64,000 nucleotides of DNA from Massilia sp. YIM B02443. GTDB lineage: Bacteria > Pseudomonadota > Gammaproteobacteria > Burkholderiales > Burkholderiaceae_D. A program made the position numbers and the translations under genes. Under the pieces are notes generated by a model, which was not told the origin of the DNA, did not search any database, and saw only the letters and a list, made by a program, of their open reading frames with translations. The first letter of the stretch is position 1. Each line of letters starts with the position of its first letter. The stretch is from positions 1 through 64,000 of the forward strand of contig NZ_JASNRA010000025.1 of the NCBI RefSeq assembly GCF_030411955.1, in the 5' to 3' direction. Below, piece by piece: positions 34,705 through 43,480 of the stretch.

Positions 34705-36291
34705 ATGAACCGTTCGACAGCGTCGCTCTCGCGGCGCGACTTTCTCTACCGGGCCGCGGCGGTTGGCGGTTCGGCCTTGTTGTTGAACACGATGAACGCC
34801 TGGGGCATGGGCATCGCCTCCAAGGTGACTGCGCCCCCTGCATTGAGCGGCAGCGGCAAGGGCAGGAAGGTCGTGATCCTCGGCGCCGGCGTCGCCGGCC
34901 TGAGCGCGGCCTTCGAGCTGCGCAAACTCGGCTACGAGGTGCAGGTGCTGGAAGCGCGCTCCTTCGCCGGCGGGCGCTGCCAGACCGCGCGCAAGGGCTT
35001 CAGCCTGCAGGAACTGGGCGGCGAAGCCCAGCACTGCCGCTTCGACGAGGGCCACTACATCAACCATGGCCCGTGGCGCATCCCGCTCGACCACCAGTCG
35101 ACGCTGTACTACACGCGCCTGTTCGACGTGCCGCTGGAGGTGATCGTCAATGAGAACGACCACGCCTTCGTCTACCTCGAAGACGGCGGCCCGCTGTCGA
35201 AGCAGCGCCTCCGTGGCGCCCAGATCAAGGCCGACATGCGCGGCCATGTGGCCGAGCTGCTGGCCAAGACCGTGCAGGGGCGCCAGCTCGATGCGCGCCT
35301 CTCCGCGGACGACCAGATGCTGCTGCTCGACTACCTGACGCGCGAGGGCGCACTGGAACGCGGCGATCTGGCCTACAAGGGCCGCAACGGCCGCGGCTAC
35401 GCGGTCAACCCGGGCGCCGGCCTGGCGCCGGGCGCCGGCACGCCGTCCGACCCGCTCGCGTTCCACGACCTGCTGGCGGCCAAGGTCGGCAAGGTGTACA
35501 GCGCGGTGCAGGACTTCCCGATGCACGCCACCATGTTCCAGCCGGTGGGCGGCATGGACGCGATCCCGCGCGCGTTTGCCAAACGGCTCGGCAACGCGAT
35601 CCGCTACAACGCCGAGGTGCAGCGCATCCGCCAGAATGGGGACAAGGTCACGGTCGACGTGCGCGACGCCGCCAGTGGCAAGCGCTCGAGCGTGTAGGCC
35701 GATTACTGCCTGTGCACCGTGCCGCTGTCGGTGCTGCGCATGATCGACACCGATTTCTCCGATGGCATGAAGGCCGCGATCAAGGCGGTGCCGTACGCCC
35801 CGGTGGGCAAGATCGGCCTGCAGATGAAGCGCCGCTTCTGGGAAGAAGAAGACCACATCTACGGCGGCCACGTGCTGACCGACCTGAAAGGCATCAACAC
35901 GATCTCGCTGCCGTCGAGCGGCTGGCAGCAGCAGAAGGGCGTGCTGCTCGGCTACTACAACTACTCGCTCGACGCGATCGAGGTCAGCGCATTGACCCCG
36001 CAGGAGCGCGTCGAGTTCGCGCTGGACGCCGGCGAAAAGATCTTCCCGGGCTACCGCAGCCATTACGAAAGCGCGTTCTCGGTGGCCTGGCACCGCGTCA
36101 AGTACAGCCTGGGCGGCTGGGCCGAATGGAACGAGGCGTCGCGCCAGGACGCCTATCCGAAGCTGCTCGAAGGAGAAGGGCGCGTGCTGCTGGCCGGCGA
36201 GCACCTGAGCTATCTGACCGGGTGGCAGGCCGGCGCCATCGAGTCGAGCTGGCAGCAGGTCGAACGCCTGCACCGGAGGGCCAGCGCATGA
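34705..36291 (+). pseudogene. Tat-exported FAD-dependent amine oxidase, interrupted by an in-frame TAG codon
   Basis: The reading frame from 34705 to 36291 encodes a flavin monoamine oxidase-like protein of about 528 residues. It has a twin-arginine signal (SLSRRDFLYRAAA), a dinucleotide-binding motif VVILGAGVAGLSAAFEL, the GGRC segment and a C-terminal GEHLSYLTGWQAGAIESS that closes the FAD site. A TAG at 35695-35697 splits it after about 330 codons (RSSV-stop-ADYCLCTVPLSVL). Homology resumes at once in the same frame, so this is a point mutation, a sequencing error, or amber read-through. ATG 34705 follows GGAGGT closely. Its stop overlaps the cytochrome c start by 4 bp, so it is the first gene of an operon with the cytochrome, RidA and TonB receptor genes. 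Confidence 0.8.
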
Positions 36292-36692
36292 ACCACCGAC
36301 TTTATCTGCTGACAGGCGCGCTGGTGTTCCTCTGCCAGGCCGGCGCGCTGGCCCAGCCCAAAGCCGACGGCAAGACCCTGTTCGCCAGGAACTGCGCCGC
36401 CTGCCATCAGGCCGACGGCCGCGGCATCCCCGGCGCCTTCCCGGCGCTGGTGGCCAGCCCGGTCGTTACCGGCGCCCCGCTAGAAGCGGCCGAAGTGCTG
36501 CTCAAGGGCCGCGGTGGCATGCCGGCGTTCAGCGGCAGCCTCGATGACGCCGAGATCGCCGAGGTGCTCACCTATGCGCGCGCCAGCTGGGGCAATCGCG
36601 CGGCGCCGGTTTCCGGCGCCGAGGTCGAGGCCCGGCGCACGGCGCTGGGCGTGGCGCCGCCGACCCGCAGCCGCTTCGGCAACAAGCATTGA
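36288..36692 (+). CDS. Small periplasmic cytochrome c
   Basis: A 134-residue cytochrome. After a signal peptide (cleavage near LAQ, residue 23) there is one haem site, NCAACH with His40, and an axial methionine in GRGGMPAFSG (Met78). It ends in a charged tail. Its ATG overlaps the amine oxidase stop (ATGA), so the two are coupled; the cytochrome is the likely electron acceptor for the exported flavoenzyme, passing electrons to the respiratory chain instead of oxygen. That pairing is inference from gene order. Confidence 0.88.
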   Translation: MNHRLYLLTGALVFLCQAGALAQPKADGKTLFARNCAACHQADGRGIPGAFPALVASPVVTGAPLEAAEVLLKGRGGMPAFSGSLDDAEIAEVLTYARASWGNRAAPVSGAEVEARRTALGVAPPTRSRFGNKH

Positions 36693-36737
36693 TCCATGCA
36701 TGTTTCGTTTCATCCATCAGCCATGAAAGAGCACCAC

Positions 36738-37229
36738 ATGACATTTCAAGCTTCCCGCCTCGCTGCCTTGCTGCTGTTCGCGTCCGGCGCCGCCGGCGCC
36801 CAGGACATCGTGCGCCACAAGATCCCGAACTCGGATTTCCCGATCGCGCAGGCGGTCACGCTGCCGCCCAATGCCACCATCCACTTCATCAGCGGCCAGG
36901 TGCCGCCGGCGGTGAACAAGGCGGTCGACCAGAACTCCATCGCGGCCTTCGGCGACACCAGGACCCAGACCGCCAACGTGCTCCTGAAGATCAAGGAGAT
37001 CCTGGCCGGCATGGGGCTGGGCATGGGCGACGTGGTCAAGATGCAGGTGTTCCTGGTGGGCGACCCGAATAAGAACGGCCGCGCCGACGTGGCCGGATTC
37101 ATGGAGGGCTACACCCAGTTCTTCGGCGGCGCCCAGCCGAACCTGCCGGCGCGCGCGGTGGTGCAGGTGGCGGCCCTGAGCAATCCCGGCTGGCTGGTCG
37201 AGATCGAAGTGGTGGCAGCGAAAAAATAA
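36738..37229 (+). CDS. Exported RidA/YjgF-family protein
   Basis: A 163-residue RidA-fold protein preceded by a signal peptide (RLAALLLFASGAAGAQ), unusual for a family that is mostly cytoplasmic. The expected active-site arginine lies in NLPARAVVQVAAL (Arg139) and the glutamate in LVEIEVVA (Glu155). RidA enzymes hydrolyse reactive imines/enamines to carbonyl and ammonia. Placed 45 bp after the cytochrome gene of an amine oxidase operon, it could hydrolyse the imine product of amine oxidation in the periplasm. An in-frame ATG at 36723 is an alternative start. Confidence 0.85.
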   Translation: MTFQASRLAALLLFASGAAGAQDIVRHKIPNSDFPIAQAVTLPPNATIHFISGQVPPAVNKAVDQNSIAAFGDTRTQTANVLLKIKEILAGMGLGMGDVVKMQVFLVGDPNKNGRADVAGFMEGYTQFFGGAQPNLPARAVVQVAALSNPGWLVEIEVVAAKK

Positions 37230-37307
37230 GCCGCAACCCGAAACAACGCTAACAACAACGGGCTGGCCAAGCGCCGCCCGCGACAACGTCCATACCAAGG
37301 GGGAACC

Positions 37308-39782
37308 ATGTACAAGGCCATACTTCACACCGGCGTCGCCGGCCTGCTGACCTGCATAGTCGCCAGCGCCAGTGCCTACGCCGACGACAAGCCGGCGAAC
37401 GCCGTCGAAACCACCGGCGACGCGCCGGCCGCATCCGGCGTCGCCAACAGCGGCGTGGTGATCGTCACCGGCACCCGCGCCGCCGGCCTTACCGTGCAGG
37501 ACAGCGCCTCGCCGGTGCAGGTGCTGGACGCCGCCTCGCTGGCGCGCACCGGCCAGCCGGACCTGATCCAGGCGCTGTCGCAGAACCTGCCGTCGCTCAA
37601 CGCCCAGGCCTTCGGCGGCGACATGGCGGCCATGACGCTGGCCGCGCGCCTGCGTGGCCTGAGTCCGAACAACACGCTGGTGCTGGTCAACGGCAAGCGC
37701 CGCCACGGCACTGCCAACCTGGCGGTGCTGGCCGGCGCCTTCCAGGGCGGCGCCGCGGCCGACCTGAATTACATTCCGGTGGCCGCGATCGACCACGTCG
37801 AGGTGCTGCAGGACGGCGCCGCCGCCCAATACGGCACCGACGCCATCGCCGGCGTGGTCAACATCATCCTCAAGTCGGGCAACCGCGGCGGCAGCGCCAA
37901 CGTCAACGGCGGCGGCTACAAGGATGGCGGCGGCTCCACCGGCGACGGCATGGCCAACATCGGCATCGCGCCGTTCACGGACGCCTTCCTCAACCTGTCG
38001 GTCGAGACCAAGTACCACGGTTTTTCCGAGCGCGGCGGCATCGACCCGCGCGTGATCGATCCGGCCACCATTGCCCAGATGCCGGCCCTGGTGACGGCGC
38101 CGGGCTATCCCTACGTGAACAAGATCCAGGGCGACGCCCAGTACCGCCAGCACATCTTTGCCGCCAACTTCGGCGCCGACCTGACCCCCGAAAACCAGCT
38201 GTACAGCTTCGGCACCTACGGCAAGAAAGAGGCGCGCGCCTTCGAGAACTACCGCATGCCGAACCGCCTGCCGCAGATCTACCCGCTCGGCTTCAGCCCG
38301 CAGGAGACCTTCGACGAAGAAGACTATGCGCTCACGCTCGGCGTCAAGGGCAAGGTCTTCGGCGCCTGGAACTGGGACCTGTCGAGCACCTACGGCAAGG
38401 ACGTGGCCAAGCTCGGGGTGGCCAACTCGGCCAACATCTCGCTGTACACCGACACCGGTTCCACCCCGCTCGAGTTCGCGGCCGGAGAATTCCATGCCAG
38501 CCAGTGGACCAACAACCTCGATATCAGCCGCGAGTTCGAGGTCGGCGCGGCCACGCCCCTGACGCTGGCCCTGGGCCTGGAGCACCGGCGCGACACCTAC
38601 GCCATCGTGGCCGGCGACGCCGCCTCGCGCTACAAGGAAGGCGCGCAATCGTATCCCGGCTTTTCGCTGACCGACGCCGGCAGCCATAGCCGCAACAACA
38701 AGGCCGCCTACGTCAACGTCGCCGTGCAGCCGGTGCAGGGCTGGACCGCCGACATCGCCGGCCGCTTCGAAGACTTCAGCGACTTCGGCAACGCCAGGGT
38801 CGGCAAGCTCACCAGCCGCTACGACTTTTCGCCGGCCGTGGCGCTGCGCGCGACCTACAGCAACGGCTTCCGGGCGCCGACGCTGGCCGAATCCTACTAC
38901 TCGGCCACCAACGTCTCGCCGCGCAGCGCCTTCGTGCAACTGGCGCCGAACTCGCCTGGCGCGCGCCTGGTCGGCATCGACGGCCTGAAACCCGAGGCCT
39001 CGACCAACGTCAGCGCCGGCCTGGTGCTCAACCCGAGCGCCAACCTGGCGATCACGCTGGACGCCTACCAGATCGGCATCCGCGACCGCATTGTCGGCAG
39101 CGGCTCGCTGTACGGCTCCGGCGGCGCGATCAACTCTCCGGCGGTGACGGCGGCGATCCTCGCCAACGGCAACGTGCTCGACCCGACCGTGGTGCAGACC
39201 GGCATCAACATCTTCACCAACGCCGTCAATACCCGCAGCCGCGGCCTGGAAGCGGTGGCCACCCTGTCGAGCAACTACGGCGCCAACGGCCGCGTCGACT
39301 GGTCGGCGGCGGCCAACTACAACCGGGTCAAGGTGGTCAAGATCAACCAGGCCCCGCTCCAGCTGCAGCCGCAGACGCTGCTCGACGAGACCGCGATCTC
39401 GCACCTGGAGACGGCCTCGCCGCGCGTGCGCGTCAACCTGGGCGCGCTGTGGAAGGTGGGCGCGTGGACGGTCAACCTGCGCGAGAACTACTTCGGCAAG
39501 TCGTCGGACCAGCAATCGACCGACGGCGCGGTGTTCTATAAGACCGAGATCAAGCCGACCTTGCTGACCGACCTCGAACTGAGCTACCAGGTCAACAAGT
39601 CGCTGACGCTGTCGCTGGGCGCGAACAACCTGTTCAACGAGTACCCGGACCAGGTGAATGCGCAGTTGCTGGCCGAGCAGCGGGCCAACCTCGACAACAC
39701 GGCGGTGACGATCTATCCGTCGTTCTCGCCGTTCGGCATCAATGGCGGTTATTACTATGCGCGCGTGGGACTGAAGTTCTGA
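37308..39782 (+). CDS. TonB-dependent outer-membrane receptor
   Basis: An 824-residue receptor. Signal peptide (about 1-25), a TonB-box-like VVIVTGTRA (about 51-59), the plug domain (VQVLDAASLARTGQPDLIQA; NTLVLVNGKRRHGTANLAV; GAAAQYGTDAIAGVVNIILK) and a 22-strand barrel ending in the aromatic-terminated ARVGLKF. It imports a substrate across the outer membrane using TonB/ExbBD energy. It follows ridA by 78 bp and carries the terminator of the locus, so it may bring in the amine substrate. Ligand unknown. Confidence 0.93.
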   Translation: MYKAILHTGVAGLLTCIVASASAYADDKPANAVETTGDAPAASGVANSGVVIVTGTRAAGLTVQDSASPVQVLDAASLARTGQPDLIQALSQNLPSLNAQAFGGDMAAMTLAARLRGLSPNNTLVLVNGKRRHGTANLAVLAGAFQGGAAADLNYIPVAAIDHVEVLQDGAAAQYGTDAIAGVVNIILKSGNRGGSANVNGGGYKDGGGSTGDGMANIGIAPFTDAFLNLSVETKYHGFSERGGIDPRVIDPATIAQMPALVTAPGYPYVNKIQGDAQYRQHIFAANFGADLTPENQLYSFGTYGKKEARAFENYRMPNRLPQIYPLGFSPQETFDEEDYALTLGVKGKVFGAWNWDLSSTYGKDVAKLGVANSANISLYTDTGSTPLEFAAGEFHASQWTNNLDISREFEVGAATPLTLALGLEHRRDTYAIVAGDAASRYKEGAQSYPGFSLTDAGSHSRNNKAAYVNVAVQPVQGWTADIAGRFEDFSDFGNARVGKLTSRYDFSPAVALRATYSNGFRAPTLAESYYSATNVSPRSAFVQLAPNSPGARLVGIDGLKPEASTNVSAGLVLNPSANLAITLDAYQIGIRDRIVGSGSLYGSGGAINSPAVTAAILANGNVLDPTVVQTGINIFTNAVNTRSRGLEAVATLSSNYGANGRVDWSAAANYNRVKVVKINQAPLQLQPQTLLDETAISHLETASPRVRVNLGALWKVGAWTVNLRENYFGKSSDQQSTDGAVFYKTEIKPTLLTDLELSYQVNKSLTLSLGANNLFNEYPDQVNAQLLAEQRANLDNTAVTIYPSFSPFGINGGYYYARVGLKF

Positions 39783-39803
39783 TCCTGAACGTGCTGTGCC
39801 AAG

Positions 39804-39843
39804 CGCGGCGCTGGCCTGTCGGGCCGGCGCCGCGTTGTCGTTT
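39804..39843 (+). terminator. Rho-independent terminator after the TonB receptor
   Basis: A 13-bp stem with one wobble pair (arms CGCGGCGCTGGCC and GGCCGGCGCCGCG), a 5-nt loop, then TTGTCGTTT. It begins 22 bp after the receptor stop. Confidence 0.7.
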
Positions 39844-40027
39844 GGCCGCTTGCATCCAATGTTCGAATTTCTCGATGATAGGCCAATAAATTATCCGTTT
39901 TTCAATCTCGTACGGCGCGAGCATAATGATTCCATCGCATCGAACACGGCGCAGCAGGCAGGAGCAACAGCGCAATATCCTGAGCGTCGAACGGTTCGAT
40001 GGTCCCAACCACGACAAGGAACTCATC

Positions 40028-40729
40028 ATGTTGAACGTACGTAAAAGCAATGAACGCGGCGGCGCAAGCTTTGGCTGGCTGAACTCGAAACACACCTTCT
40101 CGTTCGGCCACTACCACGATCCGAAGCACATGGGTTTCGGTCCTCTGCGCGTGATCAACGAAGACCACGTGGCGCCGGGCCGCGGTTTCGAGCCGCATGG
40201 TCACCGCGACATGGAGATCATCTCCTACGTGCTGGCCGGCGCGCTGGAGCACAAGGACAGCATGGGCAACGGTTCGGTGCTGCGCTACGGCGACGTGCAG
40301 CGCATGAGCGCCGGCATCGGCGTGACGCACAGCGAGTTCAACCATTCGAAGACCGAAGAGGTGCACTTCCTGCAGATCTGGATCGAGCCGAACCGCCGCG
40401 GCGAGCCGGGCGGCTACGAAGAAAAACACTTCGACACCGCATCGAAAACCGGCAAGCTGCGCCTGATCGCCTCGAGCGACGGCCGCGAAGGTTCGGTCTC
40501 GATGCGCCAGGATGCGTCGATCTACGCCTCGATCCTGAATGGCGACGATGCCCTGCGCCATCCCTTGGCCGCCGGCCGCCAAGCCTACGTGCACGTGATC
40601 CGCGGCCGGGTCTCGGTCAACGGCGTGGCGCTGAACGGCGGCGACGCGCTGAAGGTGACCCAGGAAGATGCGGTCACGCTGGCCCAGGCCGAAGCGGCCG
40701 AAGTGCTGGTGTTCGACCTGCCGCAGTAA
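40028..40729 (+). CDS. Pirin-family protein
   Basis: A 233-residue bicupin protein. The N-terminal cupin keeps the metal ligands of pirin/YhhW: His57 and His59 in FEPHGHRDMEI, His101 and Glu103 in GVTHSEFN. YhhW-type pirins act as quercetin 2,3-dioxygenases in vitro; physiological roles concern redox or stress responses. ATG 40028 starts the conserved LNVRKSNERGGA. The OsmC gene follows 66 bp downstream in the same direction, so the two probably form a stress operon. Confidence 0.92.
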   Translation: MLNVRKSNERGGASFGWLNSKHTFSFGHYHDPKHMGFGPLRVINEDHVAPGRGFEPHGHRDMEIISYVLAGALEHKDSMGNGSVLRYGDVQRMSAGIGVTHSEFNHSKTEEVHFLQIWIEPNRRGEPGGYEEKHFDTASKTGKLRLIASSDGREGSVSMRQDASIYASILNGDDALRHPLAAGRQAYVHVIRGRVSVNGVALNGGDALKVTQEDAVTLAQAEAAEVLVFDLPQ

Positions 40730-40795
40730 AGACGGTACGCCGCCCCGCCCGGGGCGGCGGGGCCACCCTTCAACCTCCATCTCGAGGAGCATGTC

Positions 40796-41179
40796 ATGCA
40801 AGTCACAGCCCAACGCGGCGCCGGCCCGCTGCAAACCGCGATCCGGATCGGCAAGCACCAGGTGCTGTCCGACGCTCCCGAAGCGCTCGGCGGCGAGAAC
40901 AGCGGCCCGGAACCGCACGACCTGCTGGCCGCCGCCCTGGCCGCGTGCACGGCGCTGACCGTGACCATGTATGCCAAGCGCAAGGGGCTGGCGCTGATTG
41001 ATGTGCGGGTGCGCATCGGGCACGGCCAGATCGACGGCGCCTATGAACTGCAGCGCCACATCGAATTTGTCGGCGCATTGAGTGCGGACGACAAGGCGCG
41101 CCTGCTCGATATCGCCAACAAGTGCCCGGTCCACAAGACGCTGAGCGGCACGATCCGGATCCAGACCGACGCCGTCTAG
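40796..41179 (+). CDS. OsmC-family peroxiredoxin-like protein
   Basis: A 127-residue OsmC/Ohr-fold protein. The two redox cysteines are Cys51 (ALAACTALTVTMYAKRK) and Cys110 (ANKCPVHKTL), arranged as in thiol peroxidases reducing organic hydroperoxides. GAGGAG lies just before the ATG. Its stop is only 3 bp from the stop of a convergent LysR gene. Confidence 0.92.
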   Translation: MQVTAQRGAGPLQTAIRIGKHQVLSDAPEALGGENSGPEPHDLLAAALAACTALTVTMYAKRKGLALIDVRVRIGHGQIDGAYELQRHIEFVGALSADDKARLLDIANKCPVHKTLSGTIRIQTDAV

Positions 41180-41182
41180 GCG

Positions 41183-42100
41183 TCAGGCACAGGGATCGGC
41201 CAGCATGCGCCCGAACGGCGAGTTGCCGCGCATGCGCTCGATCCACCAGCGCAGCGCGGCGCCGTCTTCGCCGCTGCGCCAGGCCAGGTAGAAGGTTTCG
41301 TCGGCCTTCGGCTCGACCACCTGTTTTTCGACCAGCAGCCCGCGCTCGATGGCGGGCCGGGCCCAGGCCTCGGGCAGGAAGCCGAAGCCGAGGCCGCGCA
41401 CCTGGAATTCGTACTTGGTGCTCATGTCCGGCACCGCCAGCGTGTCCTGCCCGAACAGCAGGCCGACCGTGCGCCGGCCGAGCACCCGGGCTGAGTCCGA
41501 CACCGAGACGGCGCGGTGCGGCAGCAGGTCGCTCTTGTCGAGCGGGTGCGTGGCCGCGGCCAGCGGGTGATGCGGGGCGACCGCGAACACGAAGGCGCTG
41601 GCGCCGATCGGCTCCGCAGTAAAACCGCCGCCGGACGGACCTTCGCCGGCGGCGCCGACCAGCAGATCGACGCGGCGCTCGAGCAGGGCGTCCCAGGTGC
41701 CCGACAGCGACTCGCGCACGATGCGCAACCGGGTCTGGTCGGCCACGTTATAAAAGGCTTCGATGTCGGGCTGCAGTCCGGCAGCGGAGAGCAGCGAATC
41801 CATGCAGAGGGCAATCTCCGTTTCCCAGCCCGAGGCGACGCGCCGCACCCGCGACTCGAGGTCGCTGGCTGCGCGCAGCAGGTAGCGGCCTTCCTTGAGC
41901 AGTTCCTGGCCGGCGGCGGTGAGCACGACCCTGGGGCCGAAGCGGTCGAACAGGCGCACGCCCAGGTCTTCTTCCAGTTTGGAGACCGTGTACGAAATGG
42001 TCGACGGCACCCGGAACAGTTCCTTGGCGGCGCCGGCGAACGAGCCCTTGCGGGCGATGGTGTCGATGATCTGGAGGGCGTCGAGACTGAGTTTGAGCAA
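41183..42100 (-). CDS. LysR-family transcriptional regulator
   Basis: A 305-residue regulator with the N-terminal helix-turn-helix (about residues 3-62; IDTIARKGSFAGAAKELFRV) and a standard effector domain (ESRVRRVASGWETEIALCM). It is divergent across 183 bp from a XapX-hydrolase-amidohydrolase array, the probable target. Effector unknown. Confidence 0.92.
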   Translation of the reverse strand: MLKLSLDALQIIDTIARKGSFAGAAKELFRVPSTISYTVSKLEEDLGVRLFDRFGPRVVLTAAGQELLKEGRYLLRAASDLESRVRRVASGWETEIALCMDSLLSAAGLQPDIEAFYNVADQTRLRIVRESLSGTWDALLERRVDLLVGAAGEGPSGGGFTAEPIGASAFVFAVAPHHPLAAATHPLDKSDLLPHRAVSVSDSARVLGRRTVGLLFGQDTLAVPDMSTKYEFQVRGLGFGFLPEAWARPAIERGLLVEKQVVEPKADETFYLAWRSGEDGAALRWWIERMRGNSPFGRMLADPCA

Positions 42101-42283
42101 TTGCTTTCCCTATAGGCTGGATGCGCCATGGTAGCCGTTTTGTTGAGCTGCCTCCAGTCGCGGCCCTGTAGATGCCTTTTTTGCATGGTTGACGGCACAG
42201 CAATCTGATTCTATCGCGCCGCCGGCGGTCAAACGATACTTCAACCGCTGGCGCCATCCCCGGCGCCGGGCAAGGAGAACGAT

Positions 42284-42556
42284 ATGTACCTGATTTCACT
42301 CGGCGCCGGCGTACTGGCCGGCGTGCTGTACGGCCTGCTCAACGTGCGCTCGCCGGCGCCGCCGGCGATTGCCCTGATCGGCCTGCTGGGCATGCTGATC
42401 GGCGAGCAGATCGTGCCAATGGCCAAGCGCGTGATCGAAGGCGAGCCGCTCACCATCAGCTGGTTCGCCAGCGAGTGCAAGCCGAAGATTACCGGCGTCC
42501 AGGCGCGCGACGTCGCCGCCGGCGAACAGGCCGACGGTTCCAGCCGCCAGGGCTGA
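42284..42556 (+). CDS. XapX-domain (DUF1427) membrane protein
   Basis: A 90-residue protein with two membrane helices (about residues 3-18 and 27-50) carrying the XapX signature GVLAGVLYGLLNVRSPAPPA and GLLGMLIGEQIVP. XapX was first noted beside the xanthosine genes of E. coli; its function is unknown. The hydrophilic C-terminus is predicted soluble. It is 93 bp before a cysteine-hydrolase gene with which it often occurs, and is the first gene of the array divergent from lysR. Confidence 0.88.
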   Translation: MYLISLGAGVLAGVLYGLLNVRSPAPPAIALIGLLGMLIGEQIVPMAKRVIEGEPLTISWFASECKPKITGVQARDVAAGEQADGSSRQG

Positions 42557-42648
42557 GCGCAACCGGCAAGACGCAACCCCCGATACCTGACCAACCCGGG
42601 CGGCCGCGAGCAGCGGCGCCTTCAACCACAAGCAAAAAGGAGAACACC

Positions 42649-43335
42649 ATGAGCAATCCAAAACTCGAAGTCCTGACCCCGCATAACTCGCAGCTGATCA
42701 TCATCGACCACCAGCCGCAGATGGCCTTCGGCGTGCAGTCGATCGACCGTCAGACCCTCAAGAACAACGTGGTCGGCCTGGCCAAGGCAGCCAGGGTGTT
42801 CGGCATCCCGACCACCATCACCACCGTCGAGACCCAGTCGTTCTCTGGCAACACCTATCCCGAGCTGCTCGACGTGTTCCCGGGCCAGCAGATCCTGGAA
42901 CGCACCTCCATGAATTCCTGGGACGACCAGAAGGTGCGCGACGCGCTGGCCGCCAACGGCCGCAAGAAGGTGATCGTGGCCGGCCTGTGGACCGAAGTCT
43001 GCAACACCACCTTCGCCCTGTGCGCCATGTTAGAGGGCGAGTACGAGATCTACATGGTGTCCGACGCGTCGGGCGGCACCACCAGGGAAGCGCACGACAT
43101 GGCCATGCTGCGCATGGTGCAGGCCGGTTCGGTGCCGGTGACCTGGCAGCAGGTGCTGCTGGAGTGGCAGCGCGACTGGGCCAACCGCGACACCTACGAC
43201 GCGGTGATGAAGATCGTCACCGAGCACTCGGGCGCCTATGGCATGGGCGTGGACTACGCCTACACCATGGTGCACAAGGCGCCGGCGCGCGCCGCCGGTG
43301 CGCACGAAGTGCTGGACCCGGTGCCGGCGCGCTGA
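42649..43335 (+). CDS. Isochorismatase-like cysteine hydrolase (YcaC type)
   Basis: A 228-residue hydrolase of the isochorismatase superfamily. The nucleophilic cysteine lies in AGLWTEVCNTTFAL (Cys118) and the general-base aspartate in LIIIDHQPQM (Asp20). The triad lysine expected near residue 84 seems to be Glu84 (ILERTSMNSW), which may define a subgroup. YcaC-like enzymes act on amides or related carbonyl compounds; the substrate is not known. AAGGAG precedes the ATG. Probably co-expressed with XapX and the following amidohydrolase. Confidence 0.88.
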   Translation: MSNPKLEVLTPHNSQLIIIDHQPQMAFGVQSIDRQTLKNNVVGLAKAARVFGIPTTITTVETQSFSGNTYPELLDVFPGQQILERTSMNSWDDQKVRDALAANGRKKVIVAGLWTEVCNTTFALCAMLEGEYEIYMVSDASGGTTREAHDMAMLRMVQAGSVPVTWQQVLLEWQRDWANRDTYDAVMKIVTEHSGAYGMGVDYAYTMVHKAPARAAGAHEVLDPVPAR

Positions 43336-43480
43336 TCGCGCCGTCCTGATTCGGCCGGCCGGCAGGCGCTGTACGGCGCGCCGTGCCGGCCATGTTTCAA
43401 CACGCCGGGCGTGCTGCGTCCGGCGGTGGCTGCCGCATATCGACGCCATCGGCGGCCACCGGCAACCATCGGAGACCAGC

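Noticed and set aside
36717..39515. A 932-codon open frame on the reverse strand
   Set aside because: It lies opposite the RidA and TonB receptor genes, is low-complexity (Val/Gly/Arg/His) and has no recognisable domain; it is a codon-bias shadow.
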